Source of the DNA: Cristatella mucedo
Taxonomy: Eukaryota; Bryozoa; Phylactolaemata; Cristatellidae
Assembly: GCA_009760855.2 (NCBI GenBank)
Contig: WPIO01000004.1
Location: forward strand, 5,201,501 to 5,215,000
DNA: 13,500 bases
Reading direction: 5' to 3'
How positions within the stretch are numbered: position 1 is the first letter of the stretch; every line of letters begins with the position of its first letter. Positions 7,271 to 13,500 of this stretch are shown piece by piece. The position numbers and the translations under genes were made by a program. The notes under the pieces were generated by a model. It saw only the letters and a program-made list of their open reading frames with translations, was not told the DNA's origin and did no database searches.

Positions 7271-7870
7271 GCATTGCATTTTGCAATGGCGTCGACCTGA
7301 GGGAGAGTATAGATAGTGAAAAGAAAGGCCCTACTCCCCGGATGACAGGCAGCCATTTGCACCTTAACTCATATCTCTCACAAGAGGTAGGGCCCAGTTT
7401 AGCACTTCGCCTGTGATACTTAAAGCGTGTCGATTGGAACTGCAGAAGAATACGGCGATCAGTTGTATCAAACACTGCTGTGAGATCTAGGAGAACAAGC
7501 AGTGGGACCGTATTCTGATCAGTTTAGTTCAGATGGTCGCTGTAAACCCGCAGCAGAGCAGTTTCAGTGGAACGGTTAGCCCTAAATCCTTAGTGTACTT
7601 AGATGAACTTGTGTAATCTTTCAGCTGCTGAGTCTACGCTCATTCAATTGTCTTGGTTATGAATGGCAGAAGAGAGAGAGAGAGACTCGGCGAAAGTTTC
7701 ATAGGTTCGCATGATCCAGGATCGGCTTTTGAATGAGTGGCCATACAACCACTGTTTTCTGTTTGCAGTCCGGCATGGATGGCAGTGAGGAGATGATATC
7801 CCTAATCATTTCCATATTAACTACGAAGGATTATGAGAGACGTGCTGGTAAGTCGCCATCGGATCGCAGG
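7271..7870 (-). pseudogene. Old LINE H, RT N-terminal part
   Basis: Reading the minus strand across frames gives VVVWPLIQKPILD (about 7710-7750), LPFITKTIE (about 7650-7680), GFRANRSTETALLRV (about 7545-7592), VPLLVLLDLTAVFDTTDRRILL (about 7450-7515) and FLFTIYTLPQVDAIAKCN (about 7275-7330). These are RT motifs 0 to 4 of CR1/L2-type LINEs in the right order, upstream of everything kept in copies A and B. Several frameshifts and stops occur, and the segment with GVPQGS is contracted. The junction with copy B (about 7270) jumps back in the protein order, as expected if B inserted into H. An internal duplication is the alternative. Confidence 0.75.
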
Positions 7871-8189
7871 GCATTGTCCTCGTTTGTGAGCGGTTAAGGA
7901 GGCGATCGATCAGTGAACATTAACACATACAGGTCAATGATCTGTGGATTCGAAAATTTCTCTCTATGCCATTTGGACTTAGCCTTGCTAAAATGAATGA
8001 ATGTGACCTAAAATAATCCTCAAATGCCAAAAGTGTTGTGCAGTTGCTCCCGAATGATGTCAGGACACCCTCGACTTCATAACACACAAACAGAATCGAA
8101 AGACTAAGTGTTCCTCGCAGCGTTTTCCGGGTCCGGCCGCTCTCACGCGTACCTGAGTGCACTCGCAGCCCCATAAGAATGTAATACAC
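7871..8189. other. Unassigned, possibly further 5' LINE H sequence
   Basis: On the minus strand the translation contains AFEDYFRSHSFILARL, loosely like the FxDFFxxKIxxIR block that lies upstream of the RT in CR1/L2 proteins. The similarity is weak and frames are broken. No other feature is seen. Confidence 0.3.
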
Positions 8190-8286
8190 TCGTATGGTGC
8201 CCTCAGATAACTCAGGCGCTTCGCGTATGCCGCGGGGCTCGAGTCCACAACTTGTATCGTCGTGGTCATTAAAAAGGCGAGCACAG
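8190..8286 (-). mobile_element. tRNA-derived SINE, degraded head, LINE-like tail
   Basis: In reverse complement, GTGGACTCGAGCCCC (B box) is followed by GCGGCATACGCGAAGC, then GCCTGAGTTATCTGAGGGCACC, the counterpart of the family 1 LINE 3' end. GTGCTCGCC of the tRNA-like head is kept (8278-8286), but the A box has diverged. The RNA polymerase III promoter is therefore incomplete. The copy at 9460-9590 shows the full layout. Confidence 0.65.
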
Positions 8287-8463
8287 CATCTTTTTGTTTG
8301 TGAGCCCGCGTCCTCGCTGGAGAACGACCGCGTCTCCTGTGCGAAGCACTCGCGCCAACAATGTAAGCCGTTCGAAGTTATTGAAATACTAGTTTATTCC
8401 CGTGTAAAATTACTGGAAATTTCAGTGCTGCATTACAATGCAGTTGCAAGTACAATGCAGTGT

Positions 8464-8493
8464 GCCTGAGTGTTCGCTGGCCTAGCTGGTAAG
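8464..8493 (+). repeat. Direct repeat unit 1 with A-box-like word
   Basis: GCCTGAGTGTTCGCTGGCCT and the following AGCTGGTAAG match the segment 8970-8999 at about 22 of 30 bases. TGGCCTAGCTGG fits the RNA polymerase III A-box pattern, so the pair may derive from a tRNA-like repeat. No B box follows at a normal distance. Confidence 0.45.
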
Positions 8494-8523
8494 CCTGGCC
8501 CTGCCGATTAGGCCGGGCTCCTC

Positions 8524-8914
8524 CTACTCCTCAGGTAAGGACCTCCGTATCGCGCGACCTGCGTCGTCAAGTACTCGCGTCTTGCCTTCCTTCAGTTTGC
8601 TTTTGCACTCAACCTTGTCGTGAGTGTGGCGTTCGCTGAGAGTTGACAGCATGCGAAGCTCCTTCCTGGCTTCTTTAATCTCTTCTCGTTGTACATTTTT
8701 TTTATCGATTTTTGACGTCTCTGTTGAGCTTCGGCAGCGAGACAGCGAGCGGCTTCGACTTCGTTGCTCACTTGTCGTCACGATGTCGCCGATAGCGTCG
8801 CGCTTTCGCGTCGTGCTGCGCTCCTTTTTTTTTTGTTTCATCCCCAAATTCATCTGCTGACGACGATTCGTCGGTCCTCAACAGCGGGCGGAAACCGCGG
8901 TTGTTACGCGGCAA
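8524..8914 (-). pseudogene. Arg/Ser-rich charged reading frame, broken at A10 run
   Basis: Going down from 8914 the frame is open from a TAA at 8915-8917 and reads RGFRPLLRTDESSSADEFGD into a Lys run at ten A (T8825-8834 on plus). The next 100 codons are open in the adjacent frame: KERSTTRKRDAIGD, an RSRSRSLSRCRSS segment, then KNVQREEIKEARKELRML (likely helical), ending LPEE and TAG at 8524-8526. With one A fewer the two halves would be a single frame of about 130 codons. No known domain is recognised. It could be an exon or retrocopy of an SR-like nuclear protein, a fragment of a transposon-encoded protein, or chance. No convincing splice sites frame it on this strand. Confidence 0.35.
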
Positions 8915-8925
8915 TTAGCATGCGC

Positions 8926-8941
8926 CCGTGAAAACTCACGG
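8926..8941. repeat. Small perfect hairpin CCGTGA/TCACGG
   Basis: A 6-bp exact stem with loop AAAC lies just upstream of the charged reading frame on its minus strand. It does not match the histone 3' stem-loop. It may be chance. Confidence 0.5.
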
Positions 8942-8969
8942 AAAACTCCAGCTTTGCTCCGGAGGGTGG

Positions 8970-8999
8970 GCCTGAGTGTCTGCTGACTTAGCTAAAGAG
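8970..8999 (+). repeat. Direct repeat unit 2 with hairpin flank
   Basis: Partner of 8464-8493. GGGTGGGC (8964-8971) and GCCCACCC (8999-9006) are reverse complements enclosing the repeat unit, so it could sit in a stem-loop. The two units bracket the Arg/Ser-rich frame in the same orientation. Confidence 0.4.
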
Positions 9000-9074
9000 C
9001 CCACCCCGCTGAGTGCCGAACTTTTAGCTCTTAGTTAATGGAGAAGAATCTGTACACGAAGAAAAATGAAAACT

Positions 9075-9300
9075 TAGCCTAATAAAACGAGCAGGAATTT
9101 AATTTATGAAATGTTTGGCCCAATGGTTAAGGTGTTCACCCCGATCAAGGCCTGGCCGAGGTCGTGGGCTCGAGGCCCGTGGCACACGTGGAAAACGCGC
9201 ATGTCCACATTTTGCACACAATAATTTTGCGGCCGGTGGTCGCCACAGCATGAGGAACTGTATTTAAGGGTCGCGGCATTAGGAAGGTTGAGAACTACTG
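9075..9300 (-). mobile_element. hAT-Charlie-like element end, split by a SINE
   Basis: The minus strand from 9300 begins CAGTAGTTCTCAACCTTCC and continues ATGCCGCGACCCTTAAATAC, AGTTCCTCATGCTGTGGCGAC and AAAATTATT at about 9221. This order and wording match what I remember of hAT-Charlie-type terminal sequences in rodent repeats. After the SINE insertion the sequence resumes TTTCATAAATTAAATT (about 9097-9110), plausibly the next part of the same element. The eight bases outside the terminus, CTCTAGAC (9301-9308), fit the 8-bp, CTAG-centred target duplications typical of these hATs. No transposase is visible and the far end is not found. Confidence 0.65.
9113..9220 (+). mobile_element. tRNA-derived SINE with intact A and B box words
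   Basis: TTGGCCCAATGGTTAAGG (9115-9132) is an A-box and GGGCTCGAGGCCC (9166-9178) a B-box, 34 bases apart, as in tRNA-derived RNA polymerase III promoters. The head then runs into GTGGCACACGTGGAAAACGC, parallel to the GGCATATGTGAAGC that follows the head in the 9460 copy, after which it diverges. The acceptor and anticodon arms do not pair, so it is not a working tRNA. It lies within the hAT-like sequence 9075-9300. Confidence 0.7.
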
Positions 9301-9459
9301 CTCTAGACACTTCTCCCCCGTGAGATGCCTAAATCTTGCTGTTCTCTGCCACAAAAGGAAACGTGGCAGAACACATGATAAATACACGTGAGCCTCGAGT
9401 TATATACCCACATTCCTCAATAAGGCCGCCACAGCGCCATTCATAATTTTCTAATTCAT
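9301..9459. other. Unassigned spacer
   Basis: Apart from the putative hAT target duplication at 9301-9308, no repeat or frame with a domain is recognised. Confidence 0.5.
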
Positions 9460-9590
9460 CTGTACGGCGCCCTAAGAGAACTTAATCTCGATTCAGGTGC
9501 TTCACATATGCCACGGGACTCGAGCCAAGGACCTCAGCCAGAACATGGTCGGGGCGAGCACCTTAACCACTGGGCCAAACCAACGCGGCA
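9460..9590 (-). mobile_element. Best-preserved tRNA-derived SINE, LINE family 1 tail
   Basis: In reverse complement: GGTTTGGCCCAGTGGTTAAG (A box, plus 9561-9577), GTGCTCGCCCCGACC, GGCTCGAGTCCC (B box, plus 9515-9526), CGTGGCATATGTGAAGC, then ACCTGAATCGAGATTAAG and TTCTCTTAGGGCGCCGTACA. The last part differs by one base over 22 from the corresponding AGATTAAG...GGGCGC stretch at the end of LINE copy A. The layout is tRNA head, short body, LINE-shared tail. There is no coding capacity; such SINEs depend on an RT supplied by a LINE. The element's A-rich or ATT tail is not preserved. Confidence 0.8.
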
Positions 9591-9830
9591 GAAAAACGTT
9601 GACTAGAAGAACTAAAATTATTTCCGTCCGGTCTCCATTCTTCCGCTCCTCACAAAAGGCACCAGAAGTAGTAAAGACAGACAGCTACCCGCTTATTATA
9701 CTCATGCAAATTCCATTCAGGTTTAGAGCTAACCGATTGATACTGCACTCAAAATTCTCAGGAATTTTTTACTCGGGCAGAGTCTCTTTGCTAGTTCTGC
9801 TCCATCGCGAGGCGACGTTTGGTGTCATTA
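9591..9830. other. Unassigned spacer
   Basis: No family is recognised. A 177-residue open frame (9497-10030) runs through this spacer, but it also crosses the SINE, an AAT microsatellite and LINE copy F, so it is not a gene. Confidence 0.55.
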
Positions 9831-10095
9831 CTGATAATAATAATAATAACAACAATATTAAACCCTTAAGAGGGCCAAATCTCTTTCCAGACGCGTATAG
9901 TGAAAAAGAGGAAAATAAAAAGATTGATCATAATAGCGTGCACAGTTGCAGCAAGCATTTGCACACAGGACAAGGTTCACATGGACGAAACGAATGGTCT
10001 GAGGAACAGGCGGTTTCTGTTTGGCTTTAAATTTTTCAAGTCACGGGAGGTCTTGATGTAAGTTGATAGAGGTTTTCGGACTTTAGATGCATAGG
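9831..10095 (-). mobile_element. Family 1 LINE copy F, 3' fragment
   Basis: An AAT-repeat tail (9834-9855) precedes the antisense 3' block (GAGGGCCAAATCTCTTTCCAG, 9871-9891) and about 130 bases of 3' untranslated region. TTTAAATTTTTCAAGTCACG (10026-10045) then matches the antisense of the DLxxFKxxL block in copy B, and CTTTAGATGCATAGGAGCTGAAG the antisense of FSSYAPK. It is truncated there. Confidence 0.75.
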
Positions 10096-10152
10096 AGCTG
10101 AAGGGAGCATTACAGATTATTACCTGGTTATGGGAGCTGAAGGGAGCATTAC
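10094..10152 (+). repeat. 20-bp exact direct repeat, spacing 39
   Basis: GGAGCTGAAGGGAGCATTAC occurs at 10094-10113 and exactly again at 10133-10152. The first copy includes the edge of LINE copy F, so this is either a local duplication after insertion or an unusually long target-site duplication around something since lost. Confidence 0.85.
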
Positions 10153-10199
10153 CAACGCGGATAATCCATTACGCTACATTCAGGCAAGCCGCAGGTTCG

Positions 10200-11327
10200 C
10201 TCGCATCTCCCGCCATTTGCACGCTCCCGTCAGGTTCGCTCGCGTGTGACCCAGGGTCAACGGTTTATGCGCGCGCAGAGTGAAGGCGGCGTTCGCTGGT
10301 ACGGTTTTCGGGCCCGCCACAGCCTGAAGGCAGCGCAGTATCTGAGTACGAACCGGGAAGCGGACTGCACGCCGACGGCAGTCGGGCCAGGGGCGTAGCA
10401 GAGGCTGTTTGAAAAAGAGGCGCGTTCAACATGGCCGAAGATGCTATCGAAGGTAGCGTATCCGCCTCTCTCATTTTACTCGCGCCCTTCTGCAGCAGGC
10501 GCTGCGCGCTCGAGTTGGGAAGTGCCGAGTTTAAATAAGATAATGAGCGTGCGTTCTTCTCTTCCGGCTTGTGCGCGCGTTTTTGGGCTCTCGCCCTGCC
10601 TCGGGGGTCTCCTGGCGGCAGACCGTTTCCTGCTTGACCTTGCAGCAAAGTAGACCGCACGCAGCTCTAGGCTGATATTTAGCGACGGGTGTATGCTTCG
10701 TAGGTATATCGGCGTGTGGCTCAGGCGTCGGCGGCAGGCGCGCGGTGCCGCGCTTGCTGCGCAGCATTCCTGTTTGATGTTGTCGGCGGCGGGGTGGGGG
10801 GAGGGGGTGGTCTCCGTTCGTCGTTCCGACGTCCGCTGCGCAAAAAAGAGGCGCGTAAAGGTGCGCTGCTTCCGCTGAACGCGGCCAGTACGATGCACAA
10901 CCTTGTAGTGCGCTGCCGTTGTTGCTGGACGGTGACCGAACCTGACGCTGCTTCACTTTTGGCCCAGCTGTTAGCGTTGGTATCGGCCATTCGGGTCGCG
11001 GCGGAGGAGTCAGCGCGCAGCTGGCTGACGTACTGTTTGAGTCATCGCCCATCGCTTCGACATTCGTTTTGTCGGATTCGTGCTCCGGCTAAGGCAGCGT
11101 CGACCTCAAACTTACCCTTCAGGACCAGGACCTAATATCAAGGTTGCTAGGGTGTGGTTTGGGCGACGATAACCTTTGGCCGGCCTCGACTAAATTGGTC
11201 TTTTAGTGAAACAGCCCGTTGTGGCCGTGCCCCGCTCGTGTCCTTCTCTCTCTCTCTCGAGCGCTGTCTCGCCGCTGCGCTGGGTTTCGGTTTCAGTGAA
11301 TGCTTCTATCTGCACGATAAGTCGCCG
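10200..11327. other. CpG-rich block, no confirmed gene
   Basis: GC and CpG are clearly higher than in the flanking LINE sequences. Long overlapping open frames occur on both strands (for example 10716-11135 plus and 10531-11052 minus), as expected from GC-rich DNA with few stop codons. The segment 10892-11135 plus starts with ATG and reads EPDAASLLAQLLALVSAIRV, a helix-like stretch, but no domain is recognised. GGGGTGGGGGGAGGGGGTGG at 10791-10810 is a potential G-quadruplex. It could be a CpG island or promoter of a neighbouring gene, or an unrecognised element. Confidence 0.4.
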
Positions 11328-11391
11328 AGCTGGTTTGGTCTAGCGGTTAAGGTGCTCGCCCCGACCAAGGTGTAACTGAGGTCGTGGGCTC
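11328..11391 (+). mobile_element. tRNA-derived SINE head, truncated in the B box
   Basis: TTTGGTCTAGCGGTTAAGG (A box, 11334-11352), GTGCTCGCCCCGACCAAGG and GAGGTCGTGGGCTC match the heads at 9113 and 9460. The B box stops after GGGCTC, where the sequence changes to TGAATGAATGAATTATTTAT repeats. The LINE-like tail is absent, so this copy is incomplete or rearranged. Confidence 0.75.
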
Positions 11392-11600
11392 TGAATGAAT
11401 GAATTATTTATTTATTTATAAGTTCGCTGTGTGCACCAAAGCGACCGAGCGGCCGGAGTGGCCGAGTTCTCGACGCACGGTGCAGTTGAATAATATAGAG
11501 CTCCATCGTTGCTCTGTAGCACTTGCAACCTCTGTAGGTAGCACGTATCTCGAGGTTGGAATAATGGTAGTAATAATAATAATAATAATAATAATAATTG
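11392..11600. repeat. Low-complexity stretch with (TGAA)n, (TTTA)n and (TAA)n
   Basis: TGAA and TTTA short repeats lie at 11392-11420 and a TAA microsatellite of about ten units at 11570-11598. Between them is non-repetitive sequence with no recognised gene. The TAA run may be the tail of a lost LINE or SINE copy. Confidence 0.7.
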
Positions 11601-11865
11601 AATGAGTAATTTGTATTGCACCTCGATATAGCCAGATCGCAATGGAAGACTGATTCTTGGTTTTCTCAGATGTCATGAGCCATTTTAGTGGAATATTTGG
11701 TGCTTCACGAGGTATGCTCGCACGTAACTTTCAAGGAGTGTGACATTTGGATATTTTCAGCTCTGCTTTTCGCATTTCTGTTACATATTTAGATCTCTGC
11801 ATAATGGAGCATTTTTTATTTTACAAAGCATTTTCCATCTCTCTAGAACTGATGCTCATAGCAGT
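11601..11865. other. Unassigned AT-rich spacer
   Basis: No repeat family, RNA gene or domain-bearing frame is recognised. Confidence 0.5.
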
Positions 11866-12402
11866 CTGCAGCTATCTGCACTGGCTCCCAATTAATCAAG
11901 CAGCAAATAACCGACTTTAAGGTTCTGCCACTCACTTTTTGGTCCCTTCATTATTTGGCTCCAGCCTACCTACAAGATCTACTCCCCACCAGGCTAGTCA
12001 TCGTACCACCTGCTTTTCGGAATCTAATCGTTTACCTATACCTCCTTCGAAACTCAAATCCTTTGGAGTCCGTGCCTTTAGTTCGTATGTTCTAAAGCCT
12101 GGAACCCACTCCCGACTGATGACACGTCTTTCCCTGACTTGACAACATTTAAAAGAAACTAAAAATGCATATATCTGTCGCAGAATTTAATGGGTCCATG
12201 TTATTCGTCCTTTGTATGCTTGTGCATGCTGACACTGTGCATGCTGCCACTAGCCATATTTGCATGTTGACCCTGTGCATGTCATGCTTGTTTACATTGT
12301 GCATGCTACCACTAACCTTTCGATCATGCTTCCTTTGCAGCAAATGTAGTGCTTAGAAAGAGAATAAGTTATTTGAGGGTGCTATACATATGTATTATTA
12401 TT
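11866..12402 (+). mobile_element. Family 1 LINE copy C, 5'-truncated
   Basis: The insertion begins within the LHWLP block of ORF2 (about 11876) and ends with the 3' block AGAAAGAGAATAAGTTATTTGAG and a short TATTATTATTAG tail. The 3' untranslated region repeats TGCATGCTGACACTGTGCAT and TGCATGCTGCCACTAGCC words, as in copy A. The hairpin stem is broken in this copy (AGAGA opposite TATTT). Confidence 0.85.
11870..12150 (+). pseudogene. LINE ORF2 C-terminal fragment (family 1, copy C)
   Basis: Blocks across frames are LHWLPINQ, FKVLPLTF, LAPAYLQDLLP, HRTTCFSESNRLP, SKLKSFGVRAFSSYVLKPG and LTTFKRN. Frameshifts occur near 11908, near 11985 and at the APK/WN boundary (about 12093). It keeps Lys AAA where copy A has TAA (3879-3881) and Trp TGG where copy B has TGA (6220-6222), which helps to identify those as nonsense changes. 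Confidence 0.85.
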
Positions 12403-12500
12403 AGTGAAATAAAATAGAAGCACAGGCTCCTCCTCAGAGCTCATGTGCTTCGTTTGCACGAGTTGTCCTCCTGCTGCTTTTGAGTGTCGAAATTGTGCGC

Positions 12501-12548
12501 GCCACGCACTGATTCTGTTCTGATGATCAGCCACGCACTGATTCTGTT
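12501..12548 (+). repeat. 19-bp exact direct repeat, period 29
   Basis: GCCACGCACTGATTCTGTT lies at 12501-12519 and again at 12530-12548, separated by CTGATGATCA. It sits just before the LINE 3' end fragment G and looks like a local tandem duplication. Confidence 0.85.
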
Positions 12549-12565
12549 GACTCTTGCTCCCTTTC

Positions 12566-12645
12566 TAGCATACCGAAGTGCCTGGAAAGAGATTTTTTCT
12601 CTTAGGGCTCTGCATGTAGCTGTTTTAGTATTATTATAACTCTTA
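12566..12645 (+). mobile_element. Family 1 LINE copy G, 3' end only
   Basis: GTGCCTGGAAAGAGATTTTT, TCTCTTAGGGCTCTGCATG and a TATTATTATAA tail correspond to the last 75 bases of copy A. The loop has changed to T-rich, but the stem AGAGA/TCTCT is kept. Confidence 0.65.
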
Positions 12646-13421
12646 GCACGTCGCGGATGATCTATGCCGTAGATGAAATGGCCTAGCTTGGGTCGCTGTG
12701 CTTCATCTGTGGTCTGATTTCAGGCAGGGGCTTGCGCCGGCGCTTTTGTGCTCGGCTGCGGGCAAGCGCTGCGCCACCGCGCGGAGTAGAGCACAGCACA
12801 TTCAGCTTGTGCCTGCCTGCCTGCCTGCCTCGCCCCCGAAGCAATCAGGTCGGGTCTGACACCTGAGGCTGGAGTAGCTGGAGGAACAGCAGGAGGCTGC
12901 TGCTGCTTTGGCTCGAGGCTGCTTTGCACGGCACCTGCCCTGCCCGCCTGTCACGGTCCGCTTGTCGTCATTCGTCGCCAGTTGCTGGGAATGCTGCTGG
13001 AAACACGTCCAGTCGTCGCATCGGTGGCCTCCTTCAGCATTTCGCACGGAGGGGAGGGGGGGGGGGGGGAGGGGCCGCCACTGATTTTCGTGCTCCTCGA
13101 ACGCTTTGCCGCCCCTTTTGTGCCGGCGCTTGCTAGCCGCGGTCTCGGCTTCCGAGCATAGTAGCTTCGGCCTGGACCATTCGAGCCGGACAGTGGCTCA
13201 CCAGCCAGAGAGGCATCGGGAGGAAGGGCGCACGCAGCTTAGGAAGGACGGGAGGAAGGGCGCACGCAGCCTAAGCTTAGGGAGCTGCGATTCCTGCTCG
13301 TTTGTCGCGACGACAGATAGCGCCGAGCGATGTCTGTCGATGCCTGATGTCTGTCTGATGCCGAGCGATGCTGCCGGTGGCTTCGCCGCCTGAGGCACCG
13401 CTTGATCAGCAGCCCTCAGGC
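12646..13421. other. CpG-rich block with simple repeats, no confirmed gene
   Basis: Open frames on both strands overlap one another and show no domain. Contents are (GCCT)5 at 12811-12830, a G-rich run with 14 consecutive G at 13056-13069 (potential G-quadruplex), direct repeats at 13217-13270, and a twice-used GCCGAGCGATG at 13322-13332 and 13360-13370. A CpG island near a gene outside the window is possible but not shown. Confidence 0.45.
13217..13270 (+). repeat. 22-bp exact direct repeat, period 32
   Basis: Units at 13217-13238 and 13249-13270 both read CGGGAGGAAGGG followed by CGCACGCAGC, separated by TTAGGAAGGA. It is a recent local duplication in purine-rich DNA. Confidence 0.85.
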
Positions 13422-13500
13422 CAGCGGCTCCCAACCGTGGGCGTGCACGAAGGCGCTGGCCCAGTTCGGGTTACCTTTTGAGACGTTTGAGCCGTCTGCC
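13422..13500 (+). mobile_element. hAT-like terminus running off the window
   Basis: CAGCGGCTCCCAACCGTGGG at 13422 resembles the CAGNGGTTCTCAACC termini of hAT elements of the Charlie type. The eight bases before it (13414-13421, CCTCAGGC) would be the left target duplication. The other end would lie beyond 13500, so the call rests on the terminus alone. Confidence 0.4.

Noticed and set aside
7171-7475. Two long overlapping minus frames as separate genes
   Set aside because: Both are pieces of the same decayed RT read in different frames after a frameshift, plus the junction between LINE H and LINE B.
8528-8540. Perfect plus-strand splice-donor word CAG|GTAAGG
   Set aside because: No acceptor, coding exon or partner donor on the same strand supports it, and such words occur by chance.
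9113-9186. Functional tRNA gene
   Set aside because: The internal promoter words are present, but acceptor and anticodon stems do not pair, and related heads recur in SINEs with LINE-like tails.
9497-10030. 177-residue plus-strand open frame, among the longest in the window
   Set aside because: It crosses the SINE, an AAT microsatellite (giving an Asn run) and LINE copy F on the opposite strand. No domain is present.
10265-11052. Three overlapping minus-strand open frames of 131-173 residues
   Set aside because: They overlap in different frames in GC-rich DNA where stops are rare, with Ala/Arg/Pro-rich content and no recognisable motif.
12501-13270. CRISPR-like direct repeats
   Set aside because: Each set has only two units, with spacers of 10 bases, in eukaryotic repeat-rich DNA.

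Overview
The window reads as nuclear DNA of a metazoan with no intact host gene. It has reverse-transcriptase (RT) relics of CR1/L2/Rex1-type non-LTR retrotransposons, tRNA-headed SINEs, ends of Tigger/pogo-like and hAT-Charlie-like DNA transposons, trinucleotide tails and CpG-rich blocks. I see no bacterial operon, ribosome-binding sites or rRNA. The species cannot be named: the two DNA-transposon families resemble elements I remember from fish and mammals, but both families are known for wide horizontal spread. A jawless fish, another aquatic vertebrate or an invertebrate all fit.

Layout. 1-1100 is unassigned apart from short repeats. 1100-1790 is a minus-strand LINE of family 2. 1800-2390 is unassigned but holds two strong inverted repeats (2088-2112 and 2251-2290). 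2394-4316 looks like a Tigger-like element, with its left end at 2394 and probable right end at 4316, carrying a small TA-flanked MITE candidate (2760-2841) and a 5'-truncated family 1 LINE (copy A, 2900-4270). 4318-5470 is a second family 2 LINE split by family 1 copy D (4600-5046). 5571-5643 is only the 3' end of another family 1 copy (E). 5650-7870 is an old minus-strand LINE (H), apparently split by a younger family 1 copy (B, 5896-7270).

8190-8286, 9113-9220, 9460-9590 and 11328-11391 are tRNA-derived SINE copies. Two of them end in the same 3' sequence as the family 1 LINE, the signature of a SINE mobilised by a partner LINE. The 9113 SINE appears to sit inside a hAT-Charlie-like element. 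8524-8914 minus is the only stretch that looks like non-transposon protein coding: an Arg/Ser-rich, highly charged reading frame broken at a run of ten A. 9831-10095, 11866-12402 and 12566-12645 are more family 1 fragments. 10200-11330 and 12650-13420 are CpG-rich, with overlapping open frames that I do not trust as genes. A hAT-like terminus starts at 13422 and runs off the window.

The elements interact in two ways. Family 1 LINEs probably supplied the reverse transcription that moved the SINEs, because they share a 3' hairpin and tail. Successive insertions into one another also give a readable relative chronology. I found no defence, toxin, CRISPR or metabolic system here. The most informative biology is the SINE/LINE partnership and the nested insertions.
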